Below, piece after piece: positions 52,430-62,938 of a DNA stretch of 64,000 nt. Numbering within the stretch: position 1 is the stretch's first letter; every line of letters starts with the position of its first letter. The stretch lies in NCBI GenBank assembly GCA_001897425.1, contig MKSW01000036.1:17575-81574 (forward strand). The letters run 5' to 3'. The stretch is from Actinobacteria bacterium 69-20. GTDB taxonomy: Bacteria; Actinomycetota; Actinomycetes; Mycobacteriales; Nakamurellaceae. The notes under the pieces were generated by a model. That model made no database searches, had not been told where the DNA came from, and saw nothing but the letters and a program-made list of their open reading frames with translations. The position numbers and the translations under genes were made by a program.

Positions 52430-55060
52430 ATGACATCTCTGTTCGATCTCCCTCCAGACCCCGCCGGCCCCGGCACGGCAGCGCAGCCGTGGTGGGCCGA
52501 GCCTGCCGCTGCGAACGCCGCCCGCCCGCAGCCGCCGGACGTCGACGCCCTGCTCGCCGACCTCAACCCTGCGCAGCGCCAGGCCGTCACACACCGCGGC
52601 ACGCCGCTCTTGGTGGTGGCCGGCGCCGGCTCCGGCAAGACCCGCGTGCTCACCCGGCGGATCGCCTACCTGCTCGCCACCGGCGCGGCCCGGCCCGGTG
52701 AGATCCTCGCCATCACCTTCACCAACAAGGCTGCCGCCGAGATGAAGGAACGCGTCGCCGCCCAGATCGGCCCGCGCGCCCGCGCCATGTGGGTGTCCAC
52801 GTTCCACTCGCTGTGTGTGCGGATCCTGCGCGCGGAGGCACAGCACCTGCCGGTGAAGTCCAGCTTCACGATCTACGACGCGGCCGATTCGCAGCGCCTG
52901 GTCGCGCTCGTCGCCGAGGGCCTGAACCTAGACACGAAGAAGCACACTGCGCGCACCCTCGCCGCGGCCATCTCCAACTTGAAGAACGATCTCGCCACCC
53001 CCGAGATCGCCCGGCAGCAAGCCGATTCCGAGTACGCGCGGCTCGTTGCGGATGTCTACGAGGGCTACCAGCGACGGCTCGAATCCGCCGCAGCCTATGA
53101 CTTCGACGACCTCATCATGCAGACCGTGCTGCTGATGCAGGCGCACCCCACCGTCGCCGAGCACTACCGCCGCCGCTTCCGGCATGTGCTGGTGGACGAA
53201 TACCAGGACACCAACCACGCGCAGTATGTGCTGGTTCGCGAACTGGTGGGCGGTGCGGTGGGTGGGCGAACCGAGTATGACGCTTCTCGCGGCGGCGAGG
53301 CCGCCGGCAACGGGTTCGGCGAGGGCAGTAGCGAACCGGCGGCTGAGCCGATGAAGGCCGAGTTGCCGATGGCGGAGCTCGTCGTGGTCGGCGACGCGGA
53401 CCAGTCCATCTACGCCTTCCGCGGCGCCTCGATCCGCAACATCACCGAATTCGAGAAGGATTACCCCGACGCGACAACGGTTCTGCTGGAACAGAACTAC
53501 CGCTCCACGCAGAACATCCTCTCCGCGGCGAACGCGGTCATCGCCAGGAATTCGAAGCGCCGACGCAAGAACCTCTGGACGGATGCCGGCGACGGCGAGC
53601 GCATCGTCGGATACGTCGGGGACGACGAATACGACGAAGCCCGTTTCATCTGCGACGAGATCGACAGGCTCTGCGACACAGGGGATATCACCTACGGCGA
53701 CGTCGCCGTGTTCTATCGCACGAATGCGTCGTCGCGTGCGATCGAGGACATCTTCGTCCGGGCCGGGATGCCCTACCGGATCGTCGGCGGCGTGCGGTTC
53801 TACGAGCGCAAGGAGGTGAAGGACGCGCTCGCGTACCTGCGAGTGGTGGCCAACCGCACCGACGAGGTGAGCCTGCGCCGGATCATCAACACGCCCAAGC
53901 GCGGGATCGGCGACCGTGCGCTCGCCACCGTCGCGGTCTTCGCGGAGCAGGAGCGGATCGCCTTCGCGGACGCGCTCGCGCGGTGTCGCGAGATCCCCTC
54001 TCTCGCATCGCGTTCCGCGAACGCGATCGGCTCCTTCGTCGATCTGCTCGGCGACCTGGACGAGGTAGTCGACCAGGGCGGCGAACCCGCGGACGTGCTC
54101 ACCGCCGTGCTGGAGCGCACCGGCTACCGCGCCGATCTCGATGCGTCGGACGATCCACAGGACGCCTCGCGCCTGGAGAACCTCGAGCAGCTCGTCACGG
54201 TCCTGCGGGACGTAGCGGAAGGTGTCATCGCGGCGCGTACGGCCGAGAGCACGGCAGCGGGCACAGCCGACGGTGCAGTGAACGTGGGCGGTCCGGATGA
54301 TTCAGCCGGTGCTGCCGACTTGGACACCGCCGGGTTGGACACTGCCGACGTAGCCGCTGCCGATGGAACTCTCGCGCCGCGCGAGGTCCTCGGCGCCGTG
54401 CTGGAGCAGCTCTCCCTGGTGGCGGACGCCGATTCGGTGCCCGACTCCGCCGAGGGCGTCGTCACGCTGATGACCCTGCATACGGCCAAGGGACTGGAGT
54501 TCCCGGTGGTGTTTCTGACCGGCTGGGAGGACGGCATGTTCCCGCACCAACGGTCGATGGGCGACGAGGCCGAGCTGGCCGAAGAGCGTCGCCTCGCGTA
54601 TGTCGGGATCACCCGCGCGCGGCAGCGGTTGTACGTCTCGCGCGCCCTGATGCGGTCGGCCTGGGGCTCGCCGATGGAAAATCCGCCGTCCAGGTTCCTG
54701 GACGAGATCCCCGCCGAGCTGGTGGATTGGCGTCGGCTGCCCGATGCGGCCGAGCCATACGTCTCCCGCGATTCCCGGGCTCCGTTCGGTGGTGGCGGTT
54801 GGTCGGGTGTCTCGTCCGGCACGAATCGCGCGGCGCCGGTGACGGTCACCCGGTTCGCGTCCCGCAGCCTGCAGCCCGCCCGGCGCGGATCAACACTGCG
54901 ACTGGCCGTGGGGGACAAGGTCTCTCACGACAAGTACGGTCTGGGCACCGTGTTGGAGGTCTCCGGGGCAGGCGGCCTGGAGACAGCGGTGATCGACTTC
55001 GGCACTGCCGGAAAGGTCCGGATGGTCCTCAACGGCAGCGCCCCCATGGTCAAGCTCTAG
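52430..55060 (+). CDS. pcrA: ATP-dependent DNA helicase PcrA/UvrD1
   Basis: LNPAQRQAVTHRGTPLLVVAGAGSGKTRVLTRRIAYL; LVDEYQDTNHAQY; MTLHTAKGLEFPVVFLTGWEDGMFPHQRS. Confidence 0.97.
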   Translation: MTSLFDLPPDPAGPGTAAQPWWAEPAAANAARPQPPDVDALLADLNPAQRQAVTHRGTPLLVVAGAGSGKTRVLTRRIAYLLATGAARPGEILAITFTNKAAAEMKERVAAQIGPRARAMWVSTFHSLCVRILRAEAQHLPVKSSFTIYDAADSQRLVALVAEGLNLDTKKHTARTLAAAISNLKNDLATPEIARQQADSEYARLVADVYEGYQRRLESAAAYDFDDLIMQTVLLMQAHPTVAEHYRRRFRHVLVDEYQDTNHAQYVLVRELVGGAVGGRTEYDASRGGEAAGNGFGEGSSEPAAEPMKAELPMAELVVVGDADQSIYAFRGASIRNITEFEKDYPDATTVLLEQNYRSTQNILSAANAVIARNSKRRRKNLWTDAGDGERIVGYVGDDEYDEARFICDEIDRLCDTGDITYGDVAVFYRTNASSRAIEDIFVRAGMPYRIVGGVRFYERKEVKDALAYLRVVANRTDEVSLRRIINTPKRGIGDRALATVAVFAEQERIAFADALARCREIPSLASRSANAIGSFVDLLGDLDEVVDQGGEPADVLTAVLERTGYRADLDASDDPQDASRLENLEQLVTVLRDVAEGVIAARTAESTAAGTADGAVNVGGPDDSAGAADLDTAGLDTADVAAADGTLAPREVLGAVLEQLSLVADADSVPDSAEGVVTLMTLHTAKGLEFPVVFLTGWEDGMFPHQRSMGDEAELAEERRLAYVGITRARQRLYVSRALMRSAWGSPMENPPSRFLDEIPAELVDWRRLPDAAEPYVSRDSRAPFGGGGWSGVSSGTNRAAPVTVTRFASRSLQPARRGSTLRLAVGDKVSHDKYGLGTVLEVSGAGGLETAVIDFGTAGKVRMVLNGSAPMVKL

Positions 55061-55100
55061 CGGCGGCCGGTCGAACCGAAACGGCCCACGGGGGACGGCG

Positions 55101-56591
55101 TCATCGTGACGACGCCTGCCCCGCAGGAATCGCGTCACCGTAGGGTGCGTCGCGGCGCAGGTAGGGGCGGGCGGTGAACATGTACACCAGTCCAACGGCG
55201 ATCACCACGCCCGCCGACAGTAGGACGATCCAGTTGTCGTACCAGGCCGCGTCCGGTGTCCGCGGCCAGGCCATGTTGACCGCGGCGAGCAACTGGTAGG
55301 CCAGCGCGACGACCGTCACCAACAGCCCCCACGTGCCGAGGTTGAACGGGCCGGATGGGCGCCACCCCTTCAGCCGGGCGCGCAGCGATGCGACGACCAC
55401 CATCATGAAGGCCAGGTAGATGCCCAGTGACGCGAACGAGACGATGCGGGTGAGCGCGTCCGCGGAGGCGATCGAGCCCAGGATGATGAGGATGGGCACG
55501 AGCGCGGCGAAGAGCAGCGCGTATGGCGGCACCGCGCGTTTCGGCGAGAACCGGCTCAGCAGTGCGCTGCCGGGCATCATGTGATCCCTTGCGTAGGAGT
55601 ACACCAGGCGGCTGGCTGCGGCCTGCAGGCTCAACGCACAGGAGAAGAACGAGATGAGCACGATCGCCAGCACCACGCGGAAGCCGACGGCGCCGAAGGC
55701 GTTTTGCAAGATCGTGGTGACCGGATCCGCGTCGGCGCCGGAGATCACCGCGCCGAAATCCGGTACGGCCAGCATCAGTGCGAACACGATGAAGAACGAG
55801 GCGATACCGCCGACGTAGATCGTCATGCGCATCGACTTCGGGATCTGCGTGCGGGGGTTCTTGACCTCCTCCGCGACGTCGCCGCAGGCCTCGAAGCCGT
55901 AGTAGAGGTAGACGCCCAGCAGGGCAGCCGCCAAGAACGCCGGCAGATACGAGCCGTTGCCCTGGACACCGGCGCTGGTGAAGATGACGCCGACACTGTG
56001 GTGCCGCTCGGTCAGCAGCAGCCAACCGCCGACGGCAAGCGCGCCGACGAGCTCAGCGGCGAACCCGAAGAACGCGAGCCGGGCCAGCAGCTTGGTGCCG
56101 CCCAGGTTGAGCAGCGTGACCACGATGATGAGACCGATCGCGCAGGTCACCGTCACGGTCGCGGAGGGTGTGATACCGAGCAGCATCGCCAGGTACGGGC
56201 CGGCGCCGTAGGAGACACTGGCGATCGTCACGACCAGGGCGATCATGTAGATCCAGCCCGACATCCACGCCCACCGTCGACCCCAGAGCCGCCGAGTCCA
56301 CGGGTAGATGCCGCCGGTGACGGGGAACTGAGAAACCACCTCACCGAACACCAGAGCCACGAGCAGCTGCCCGACCGCCGCGATCACGACCGCCCAGATG
56401 GACGCCGGCCCCCCGGAGCCGACCGCGAACGCGAACAGCGAGTACACGCCGACCACGGGTGACAGGTAGGTGAAGCCGAGTGAGAAGTTGCCCCAGAACG
56501 ACATGCTGCGCTTGAAGTCCGAGGTATAGCCGAGGTCGGCGAGGTGGGCATCCTCGTCGCCGCGTTCCGGTGCTCCGAGCGTCTCCGTCAT
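55101..56591 (-). CDS. APC family amino acid permease
   Basis: SFWGNFSLGFTYLSPVVGVYSLFAFAVGSGGPASIW...; about 12 hydrophobic segments. Confidence 0.92.
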   Translation of the reverse strand: MTETLGAPERGDEDAHLADLGYTSDFKRSMSFWGNFSLGFTYLSPVVGVYSLFAFAVGSGGPASIWAVVIAAVGQLLVALVFGEVVSQFPVTGGIYPWTRRLWGRRWAWMSGWIYMIALVVTIASVSYGAGPYLAMLLGITPSATVTVTCAIGLIIVVTLLNLGGTKLLARLAFFGFAAELVGALAVGGWLLLTERHHSVGVIFTSAGVQGNGSYLPAFLAAALLGVYLYYGFEACGDVAEEVKNPRTQIPKSMRMTIYVGGIASFFIVFALMLAVPDFGAVISGADADPVTTILQNAFGAVGFRVVLAIVLISFFSCALSLQAAASRLVYSYARDHMMPGSALLSRFSPKRAVPPYALLFAALVPILIILGSIASADALTRIVSFASLGIYLAFMMVVVASLRARLKGWRPSGPFNLGTWGLLVTVVALAYQLLAAVNMAWPRTPDAAWYDNWIVLLSAGVVIAVGLVYMFTARPYLRRDAPYGDAIPAGQASSR

Positions 56592-56745
56592 GGTGCGTTC
56601 CCTTCTGCCGCGGGCAGCATCGCCCCGCGCCCACTTGTCGAGTGACGGTCATCGTATGGAGTGATCCAGTTCATAGGACATGGCCGGAATGTTGAATCTG
56701 CGCCATGATCAGTGGCCATCATGTCGATCTCGTGGAAGGCATCCG

Positions 56746-58290
56746 GTGACAGTCACCCTCGAACGACTGCTGCAGGACGCGGAACTCGGCCTTCGCCTGA
56801 TCGTCGGCCCGGCACGCGGAGGCCCCGACGACATCGAGATCGACTGGGCGCACGGCATCGAGCTGGTCGATCCGCGGCGCTTTCTGCGGGGCGGCGAGAT
56901 GGTCATGCTGACCGGGCTTCGACTGTCCCGGCGGCGCGCCGACCAGGTCGCCTACGTCGATCGGCTGGTCGAGGTCCATGTGGCTCTGCTCGGCTTCGGC
57001 ATCGGGGTCCAGTTCGATGCCGTTCCGGAGGCTGTCGTCGCACGCTGCCGCGACGTCGGCCTGCCGCTGGTCGAGATCCCGCTGCGGACGCCGTTCATGG
57101 CCATCTCGCAGGAGATCGCCCGGCAGGAGTCCGTGCAGCGAACCGCACCGCTGCACGATCTGATCGACCTGCAGCAGACTCTCAGCCGCGCAACGGTGCG
57201 CGGTGGAATCCCTGGATTGATCCGGCGGGCGCACCGCTCCCTTGGCGCGCTGGCAGTTCTCGATGACGACGGGATCGTCCTCTCCTCGGCCGCTCCCGAC
57301 TGGTTCCTTGCGCAGGTGACGACCTTTGTCCGTTCGCGTCGTAGCCATTCCGCGGCCGGCACGATCGTTCTGACGCCGCAGCAGGAATCCAACCGCGCCC
57401 TTCCCGACTGTGCCCTCATCGAGGTGCATGCGCTGACCGGCCGGCACGCGCGCCGTGGCTGGCTCGCTATCGGGCCGAGTCACGAACCGCGACCCACCGA
57501 CCGGCTGCTCATCAACCAGATCGTCTCCCTGGTCACACTCTCCCTCGACGCGGATCGGCGCCTCGTGGACGATCGTCTCGAACCCTCAGCTCTGGCGGCG
57601 CTTCTGCGGCGCGACCCGGCCGATCCGGAAGTGCTGGACATGGTTGCGCTGTACGGCTTTCCGGTCGACGATGACGTGAACCTGCTGTGCCTGCCCGGGG
57701 TGGCGCAGGGCTCCGTCGGCGAACTCCATCGGGATCTCACCGCCGCTGGCATCGACCATCTCTGCCGCGGGGATGGCGCTGAGGCGCTCGTTCTGGTCCG
57801 CTCGGGCGATTCCGAGCAAGCAATCCGCCTGATGCAAGGCCGCCCGGGTGGCACCGGCGCGGCCCCCACACCGATCGGTGTGAGCGCCGCGCTCCCCGTC
57901 GCGCACATCGCCAGGGGTCTGGAACCGGCGCGCCGCGCAGCCGCGTCGGCGGCGCAGCGGCGTCAGCCGATTGCCTGGGCGGACGAACTCACTCTCGAAT
58001 CGCTGATGGCAGACCCGTTGCTCCGGGAGCACGTGCGCGACCGCACCGGGCCGGTGTTCGCCGCGCTGGACACCCCGGCCACCGCACGGGACGGCGACCT
58101 GGTAGAGGCGCTGCGAGTCTTTCTGCGGCACAACGGAAAATGGGGGTCGGCAGCCGCCGAACTCGGCGTGCACCGGCACACCCTCTACAGCCGTATCAGC
58201 CGGATCGAGCAGCTTACCGGGATCGACCTCGACGACGCACACCAGCGAGCCCTGCTCCTGCTGGCGTGGGCGGCCCGCGAGGAGCAATGA
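56746..58290 (+). CDS. PucR family transcriptional regulator
   Basis: PucR N-terminal region; C-terminal HTH_30 LVEALRVFLRHNGKWGSAAAELGVHRHTLYSRISRIEQLTGIDLDDAHQRALLLLA; divergent from permease. Confidence 0.9.
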   Translation: MTVTLERLLQDAELGLRLIVGPARGGPDDIEIDWAHGIELVDPRRFLRGGEMVMLTGLRLSRRRADQVAYVDRLVEVHVALLGFGIGVQFDAVPEAVVARCRDVGLPLVEIPLRTPFMAISQEIARQESVQRTAPLHDLIDLQQTLSRATVRGGIPGLIRRAHRSLGALAVLDDDGIVLSSAAPDWFLAQVTTFVRSRRSHSAAGTIVLTPQQESNRALPDCALIEVHALTGRHARRGWLAIGPSHEPRPTDRLLINQIVSLVTLSLDADRRLVDDRLEPSALAALLRRDPADPEVLDMVALYGFPVDDDVNLLCLPGVAQGSVGELHRDLTAAGIDHLCRGDGAEALVLVRSGDSEQAIRLMQGRPGGTGAAPTPIGVSAALPVAHIARGLEPARRAAASAAQRRQPIAWADELTLESLMADPLLREHVRDRTGPVFAALDTPATARDGDLVEALRVFLRHNGKWGSAAAELGVHRHTLYSRISRIEQLTGIDLDDAHQRALLLLAWAAREEQ

Positions 58291-58355
58291 CGCCCGAGCC
58301 CGCTCGGGGACTCGGTGGCGCCGATGACCGTGGTTCGCGGGGCGTCGAAGGGCGC

Positions 58356-58817
58356 TTACGGGCGAGCGGGGTGCGCCATGTGGCGGGTGTGCCAGAGCCA
58401 GCCGAGGCCGAGCAGCGGCAGCACCACCGGGATGTAGACGTAGCCGCTGCCGTAACCGGACCACACCGTGTCGTCGGGGAAGGCCACGGAGTCGGCCAGC
58501 GACAGAGTGCCGATCACCAGCACGCCGACGAACTCGGTGCCGCAGGAGGCCCAGGCGAGCCCCCGCGACCAGCGCCGACGGGTGGTGAGGCCCACGGTGG
58601 CGCCGATATAGACGAGCCCGGACAGCAGCGAGAGCAGGTACGCGAGCGGCGCCTCATGGAACTTGGTGGCGATCTGCACCACTGCGCGGGCCGTGGCCGC
58701 GAGCGCGAAGATGCCGTAGATGGTGATCAGTGCGCGGCGCGGTCCGGTGGGCTCGGCGGCTACGTCGGGCGTATCCGCGCCGGGCGCGCGAAGGTCGTCA
58801 TTCACGGCAGTTCTCAT
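58356..58817 (-). CDS. Membrane protein of unknown function
   Basis: ALITIYGIFALAATARAVVQIATKFHEAPLAYLLSLLSGLVYIGATVGL; four predicted TM segments. Confidence 0.8.
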   Translation of the reverse strand: MRTAVNDDLRAPGADTPDVAAEPTGPRRALITIYGIFALAATARAVVQIATKFHEAPLAYLLSLLSGLVYIGATVGLTTRRRWSRGLAWASCGTEFVGVLVIGTLSLADSVAFPDDTVWSGYGSGYVYIPVVLPLLGLGWLWHTRHMAHPARP

Positions 58818-58849
58818 TCACCGCGGGCCCCGTCGGCGACAGTGCACAT

Positions 58850-59218
58850 TCACGAGAAGAGCCCCCACAACTGAGCGAGCCGCAGCGTCATGACGGCGAC
58901 CACGACGGCGGCGAACGACAGGCAGATCGAACCCCAGCGGGTGCGCTCGATCCGGGCGAGCTGGAACCCCAGCGGGACCGGGGCGAGAATACCGATCGAA
59001 TATGCGACGAAGGTGACGGGCTCGGCGATCCCCGATCCCGGCAGCCGGATCCAGCCGACGACCGATTGGGCGAGGAGTGCCGCCTCGACCGCGATCGCGA
59101 GCACCATCTGGATCTCGCCGGTGGGCCGGTGACGCGCCGCCGAGATGCCGGTCCACACCGCCAGCGTCAAGCCCACGCCGACCACGGCGTAGAACAGGGC
59201 GGCGATCACGGTCCTCAC
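58850..59218 (-). CDS. Small membrane protein of unknown function
   Basis: MRTVIAALFYAVVGVGLTLAVWTGISAARHR...; hydrophobic. Confidence 0.7.
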   Translation of the reverse strand: MRTVIAALFYAVVGVGLTLAVWTGISAARHRPTGEIQMVLAIAVEAALLAQSVVGWIRLPGSGIAEPVTFVAYSIGILAPVPLGFQLARIERTRWGSICLSFAAVVVAVMTLRLAQLWGLFS

Positions 59219-59285
59219 CGTAGCGGGCGGCGCTCGGACGCCCAGAGCCGATCCCGCTCGGCGGGTGGTACCGAAGTTCGCGGCG

Positions 59286-59888
59286 CTACCGCGGGCGCAC
59301 GAGATCCGCGGGGCGCAGCGTGACCGTGACGATGCCGCGGATCGTCACCTCGTCTTCTCCGCTGCCGCTGGCGTGCAACCGGTAGCCGTCGTCGGTCCGC
59401 TCGAAAACCTCAATCGCGGCAGGCCTTTTTGCGTCGCCGGGGTCGACGAGCCAGTACTGCGCGATGCCGCCGTCGAAGTAACGGGACATCTTCGCGGTTC
59501 GGTCGATGCGGGCGGTGCCTGGCGAGAGCACCTCGATGACCACGGCCGGCGTGCCCACGACGTTCTTGTCCGTCAGGGCGGGTTGCGGCACTACCAGTAC
59601 GTCGGGCTCCAGAGAAGTGGTCTCGTCGGGCCGCCAGTCGAACGGCGCGACGAATGCCTCGTAGCCCGGCGGGCAGGCCGCGTCGAGGATCTTGATAAGA
59701 CGGACCACCGCGCGCTGGTGGCCGGTCGCCGGTGACGGGGTCACCAGCAGCACCCCGTCCAACAGTTCGCGGCGCAGACCGTCGTCTGGCAACGCATCGA
59801 TCGCCTCGTGCGTCCACTTCCCCAGCGGGAGCACCGGCGGCGCGAGCGTCGCTTCCGCTTCGGCTGCAGTGCCTGCCATGACGACCAT
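59286..59888 (-). CDS. Uma2 family endonuclease (DUF820)
   Basis: [79 protein letters not shown]. Confidence 0.9.
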   Translation of the reverse strand: MVVMAGTAAEAEATLAPPVLPLGKWTHEAIDALPDDGLRRELLDGVLLVTPSPATGHQRAVVRLIKILDAACPPGYEAFVAPFDWRPDETTSLEPDVLVVPQPALTDKNVVGTPAVVIEVLSPGTARIDRTAKMSRYFDGGIAQYWLVDPGDAKRPAAIEVFERTDDGYRLHASGSGEDEVTIRGIVTVTLRPADLVRPR

Positions 59889-60105
59889 GGTGCCCTCCCG
59901 GGGTGTGACATGCCAGGAATCCTCGCAGGCTGCACCGCACGCTCCGCGGACTTATCCACAACGCGCAGGTCGTGAGCATCAAGAGCCCGTGGACCGTGCA
60001 CGCCGCGCGAGCCCCGCCGGCAGCGGGCATCATCATGGGAGACGAGCGGGAACCGCTGCGCCGTGCTGGCCTGAAAAAAAGATGGCCCGGAAGAATGGAA
60101 CGCCG

Positions 60106-60516
60106 ATGCCGAGACCGATCCGCGTGGTCGTCGCCAAACCCGGGCTCGACGGGCACGACCGCGGCATCAAGGTCGTCGCCCGCGCGCTGCGCGATGCCGG
60201 TATGGAGGTCATCTATACCGGGCTGCACCAGACCCCCGAGCAGATCGTCGCGGCCGCGCTCGCCGAGGACGCGGACGCCGTGGGCCTGTCCGTGCTGTCC
60301 GGAGCGCATATGACGCAGTTCCGCAGGGTGGCCGAGCTCCTGCGGGAGGCCGACGCGGCCGACATCGTGCTGTTCGGCGGCGGGATCATCCCGGACGAGG
60401 ACAAGGCGGCGCTGGCCGAGCTGGGCGTCACCGGCGTCTTCACGCCGGGCACGCCGACCGCCGAGATCATCGCCTGGCTCACCGAGGCCGTCGCAGGGCG
60501 GCTCGCCGCCGACTGA
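60106..60516 (+). CDS. Stand-alone cobalamin B12-binding domain protein (methylmalonyl-CoA mutase small domain-like)
   Basis: [55 protein letters not shown]. Confidence 0.93.
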   Translation: MPRPIRVVVAKPGLDGHDRGIKVVARALRDAGMEVIYTGLHQTPEQIVAAALAEDADAVGLSVLSGAHMTQFRRVAELLREADAADIVLFGGGIIPDEDKAALAELGVTGVFTPGTPTAEIIAWLTEAVAGRLAAD

Positions 60517-60573
60517 GGCCAGCCGAGTCCCGGGGTGCGGCCAGGCGGGAACCAGGCCCGTCGGCGCGGAGCG

Positions 60574-60596
60574 CCGCGAACGTCGTCATAGGCGGT
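60574..60596 (-). repeat. Copy of dispersed TATGACG motif upstream of sucC
   Basis: Reverse complement reads aaccgcctatgacgacgttcgcggc. Confidence 0.85.
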
Positions 60597-60742
60597 TCGT
60601 GAACAACCTCACCGCAGGTGAGGATGCGCACGTACCCGCCCGATCGTTAGGGTTTTCACGTAACGGCCGTTTGCGGGGTGCGCTGGTCACGAGTCGCGCA
60701 CGTCTGCCTGCACCTGGTCAGATTCCGAGGCGGGAGAAACGC

Positions 60743-61915
60743 GTGGACCTGTACGAATACCAGGCGAAGGAACTGTTCGCCGCCCATGATGTGCCGGTGA
60801 GCCCGGGCATCGTGGTGACGAGTGTGGACGAGGCGGTCGCGGCGGCCGAGAAGCTGGGCACGCCGGTGATGGTCAAGTCGCAGGTCAAGACGGGCGGCCG
60901 TGGGAAGGCCGGCGGGGTCAAGTTCGCCGCGACCATTGACGACGTGCGTACCCACGCCGGCAACATCCTGGGTCTCGACATCAAGGGTCACATCACCCGG
61001 AAGGTGCTGATCACCCCGGCCAGCGACATCGCCGCGGAGTACTACGCCTCGTTCCTGCTAGACCGGGCGAACCGCCGCTATCTCGCCATGTGCAGCAAAG
61101 AGGGCGGGATGGAGATCGAGCAGCTCGCGGTGGAGAAGCCCGAGGCGCTGGCTCGAGTTCCGATCGATCCGGCGGTGGGGGTGGATGCGGCGAAGGCTGC
61201 GGAGATCGTCGCTGCCGCGGGCTTCGATGACGATGTTCAGGGCAAGGTCGCCGCGGCACTCGTGAAGCTGTGGGACGTGTTCGTCGGCGAGGATGCCACC
61301 CTCGTCGAGGTGAACCCGCTGATCCAGACGCCGGACGGCGATGTGCTGGCGTTGGACGGGAAGGTGACGTTGGACGACAACGCGGCGTTCCGTCACCCGC
61401 AGCACGCCGACCTGGTGGACTACGCCTCGGAGAACCCGCTGGAGCTCAGGGCCAAGGAAAGGCACCTGAATTACGTCAAGCTGGACGGCCAGGTCGGGAT
61501 CATCGGCAACGGTGCGGGGCTGGTGATGTCCACGCTGGACGTCGTCGCGTACGCGGGCGAGAAGCACGGCGGGGTGAAGCCCGCGAACTTCCTGGACATC
61601 GGCGGCGGGGCTTCGGCGGAGGTGATGGCGAACGGGCTGGACATCATCCTGTCCGACCCGGACGTGCAGAGCGTGTTCGTGAACGTGTTCGGCGGGATCA
61701 CCGCCTGCGACGCGGTGGCGACCGGCATTGTCAAGGCGCTGGAGATCCTGGGCGACGCGGCGACCAAGCCGCTGGTGGTCCGACTCGACGGGAACAATGT
61801 GGCGGCCGGCCGCGAGATCCTCGCGGCAGCCGCGCATCCCCTGGTGACCTCCGCGGACACCATGGACGCCGGCGCGGATCGGGCCGCTGAACTCGCCGCT
61901 GCGGCCGGAAAGTAA
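60743..61915 (+). CDS. sucC: Succinyl-CoA synthetase subunit beta (ADP-forming), GTG start
   Basis: [56 protein letters not shown]. Confidence 0.97.
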   Translation: MDLYEYQAKELFAAHDVPVSPGIVVTSVDEAVAAAEKLGTPVMVKSQVKTGGRGKAGGVKFAATIDDVRTHAGNILGLDIKGHITRKVLITPASDIAAEYYASFLLDRANRRYLAMCSKEGGMEIEQLAVEKPEALARVPIDPAVGVDAAKAAEIVAAAGFDDDVQGKVAAALVKLWDVFVGEDATLVEVNPLIQTPDGDVLALDGKVTLDDNAAFRHPQHADLVDYASENPLELRAKERHLNYVKLDGQVGIIGNGAGLVMSTLDVVAYAGEKHGGVKPANFLDIGGGASAEVMANGLDIILSDPDVQSVFVNVFGGITACDAVATGIVKALEILGDAATKPLVVRLDGNNVAAGREILAAAAHPLVTSADTMDAGADRAAELAAAAGK

Positions 61916-61928
61916 GGGGACAGAAGCG

Positions 61929-62831
<903 letters not shown>

Positions 62832-62938
62832 GCGGAGGCGGTGTCGGCGGCCAGGGGCTGGCGTCCGGAACGCGGCTGGGGGCGGCCCGGCGAGCCTGCC
62901 GTCGGTCTACCGCCCGCCGTGTGACAGTACTTGATGTG

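Noticed and set aside
55088-55130. ggcgtcatcgtgacgacgcc downstream of pcrA as a motif copy
   Set aside because: Lacks the TATGACG core (GATGACG) and the flanks; better explained as a terminator-like palindrome between convergent genes.
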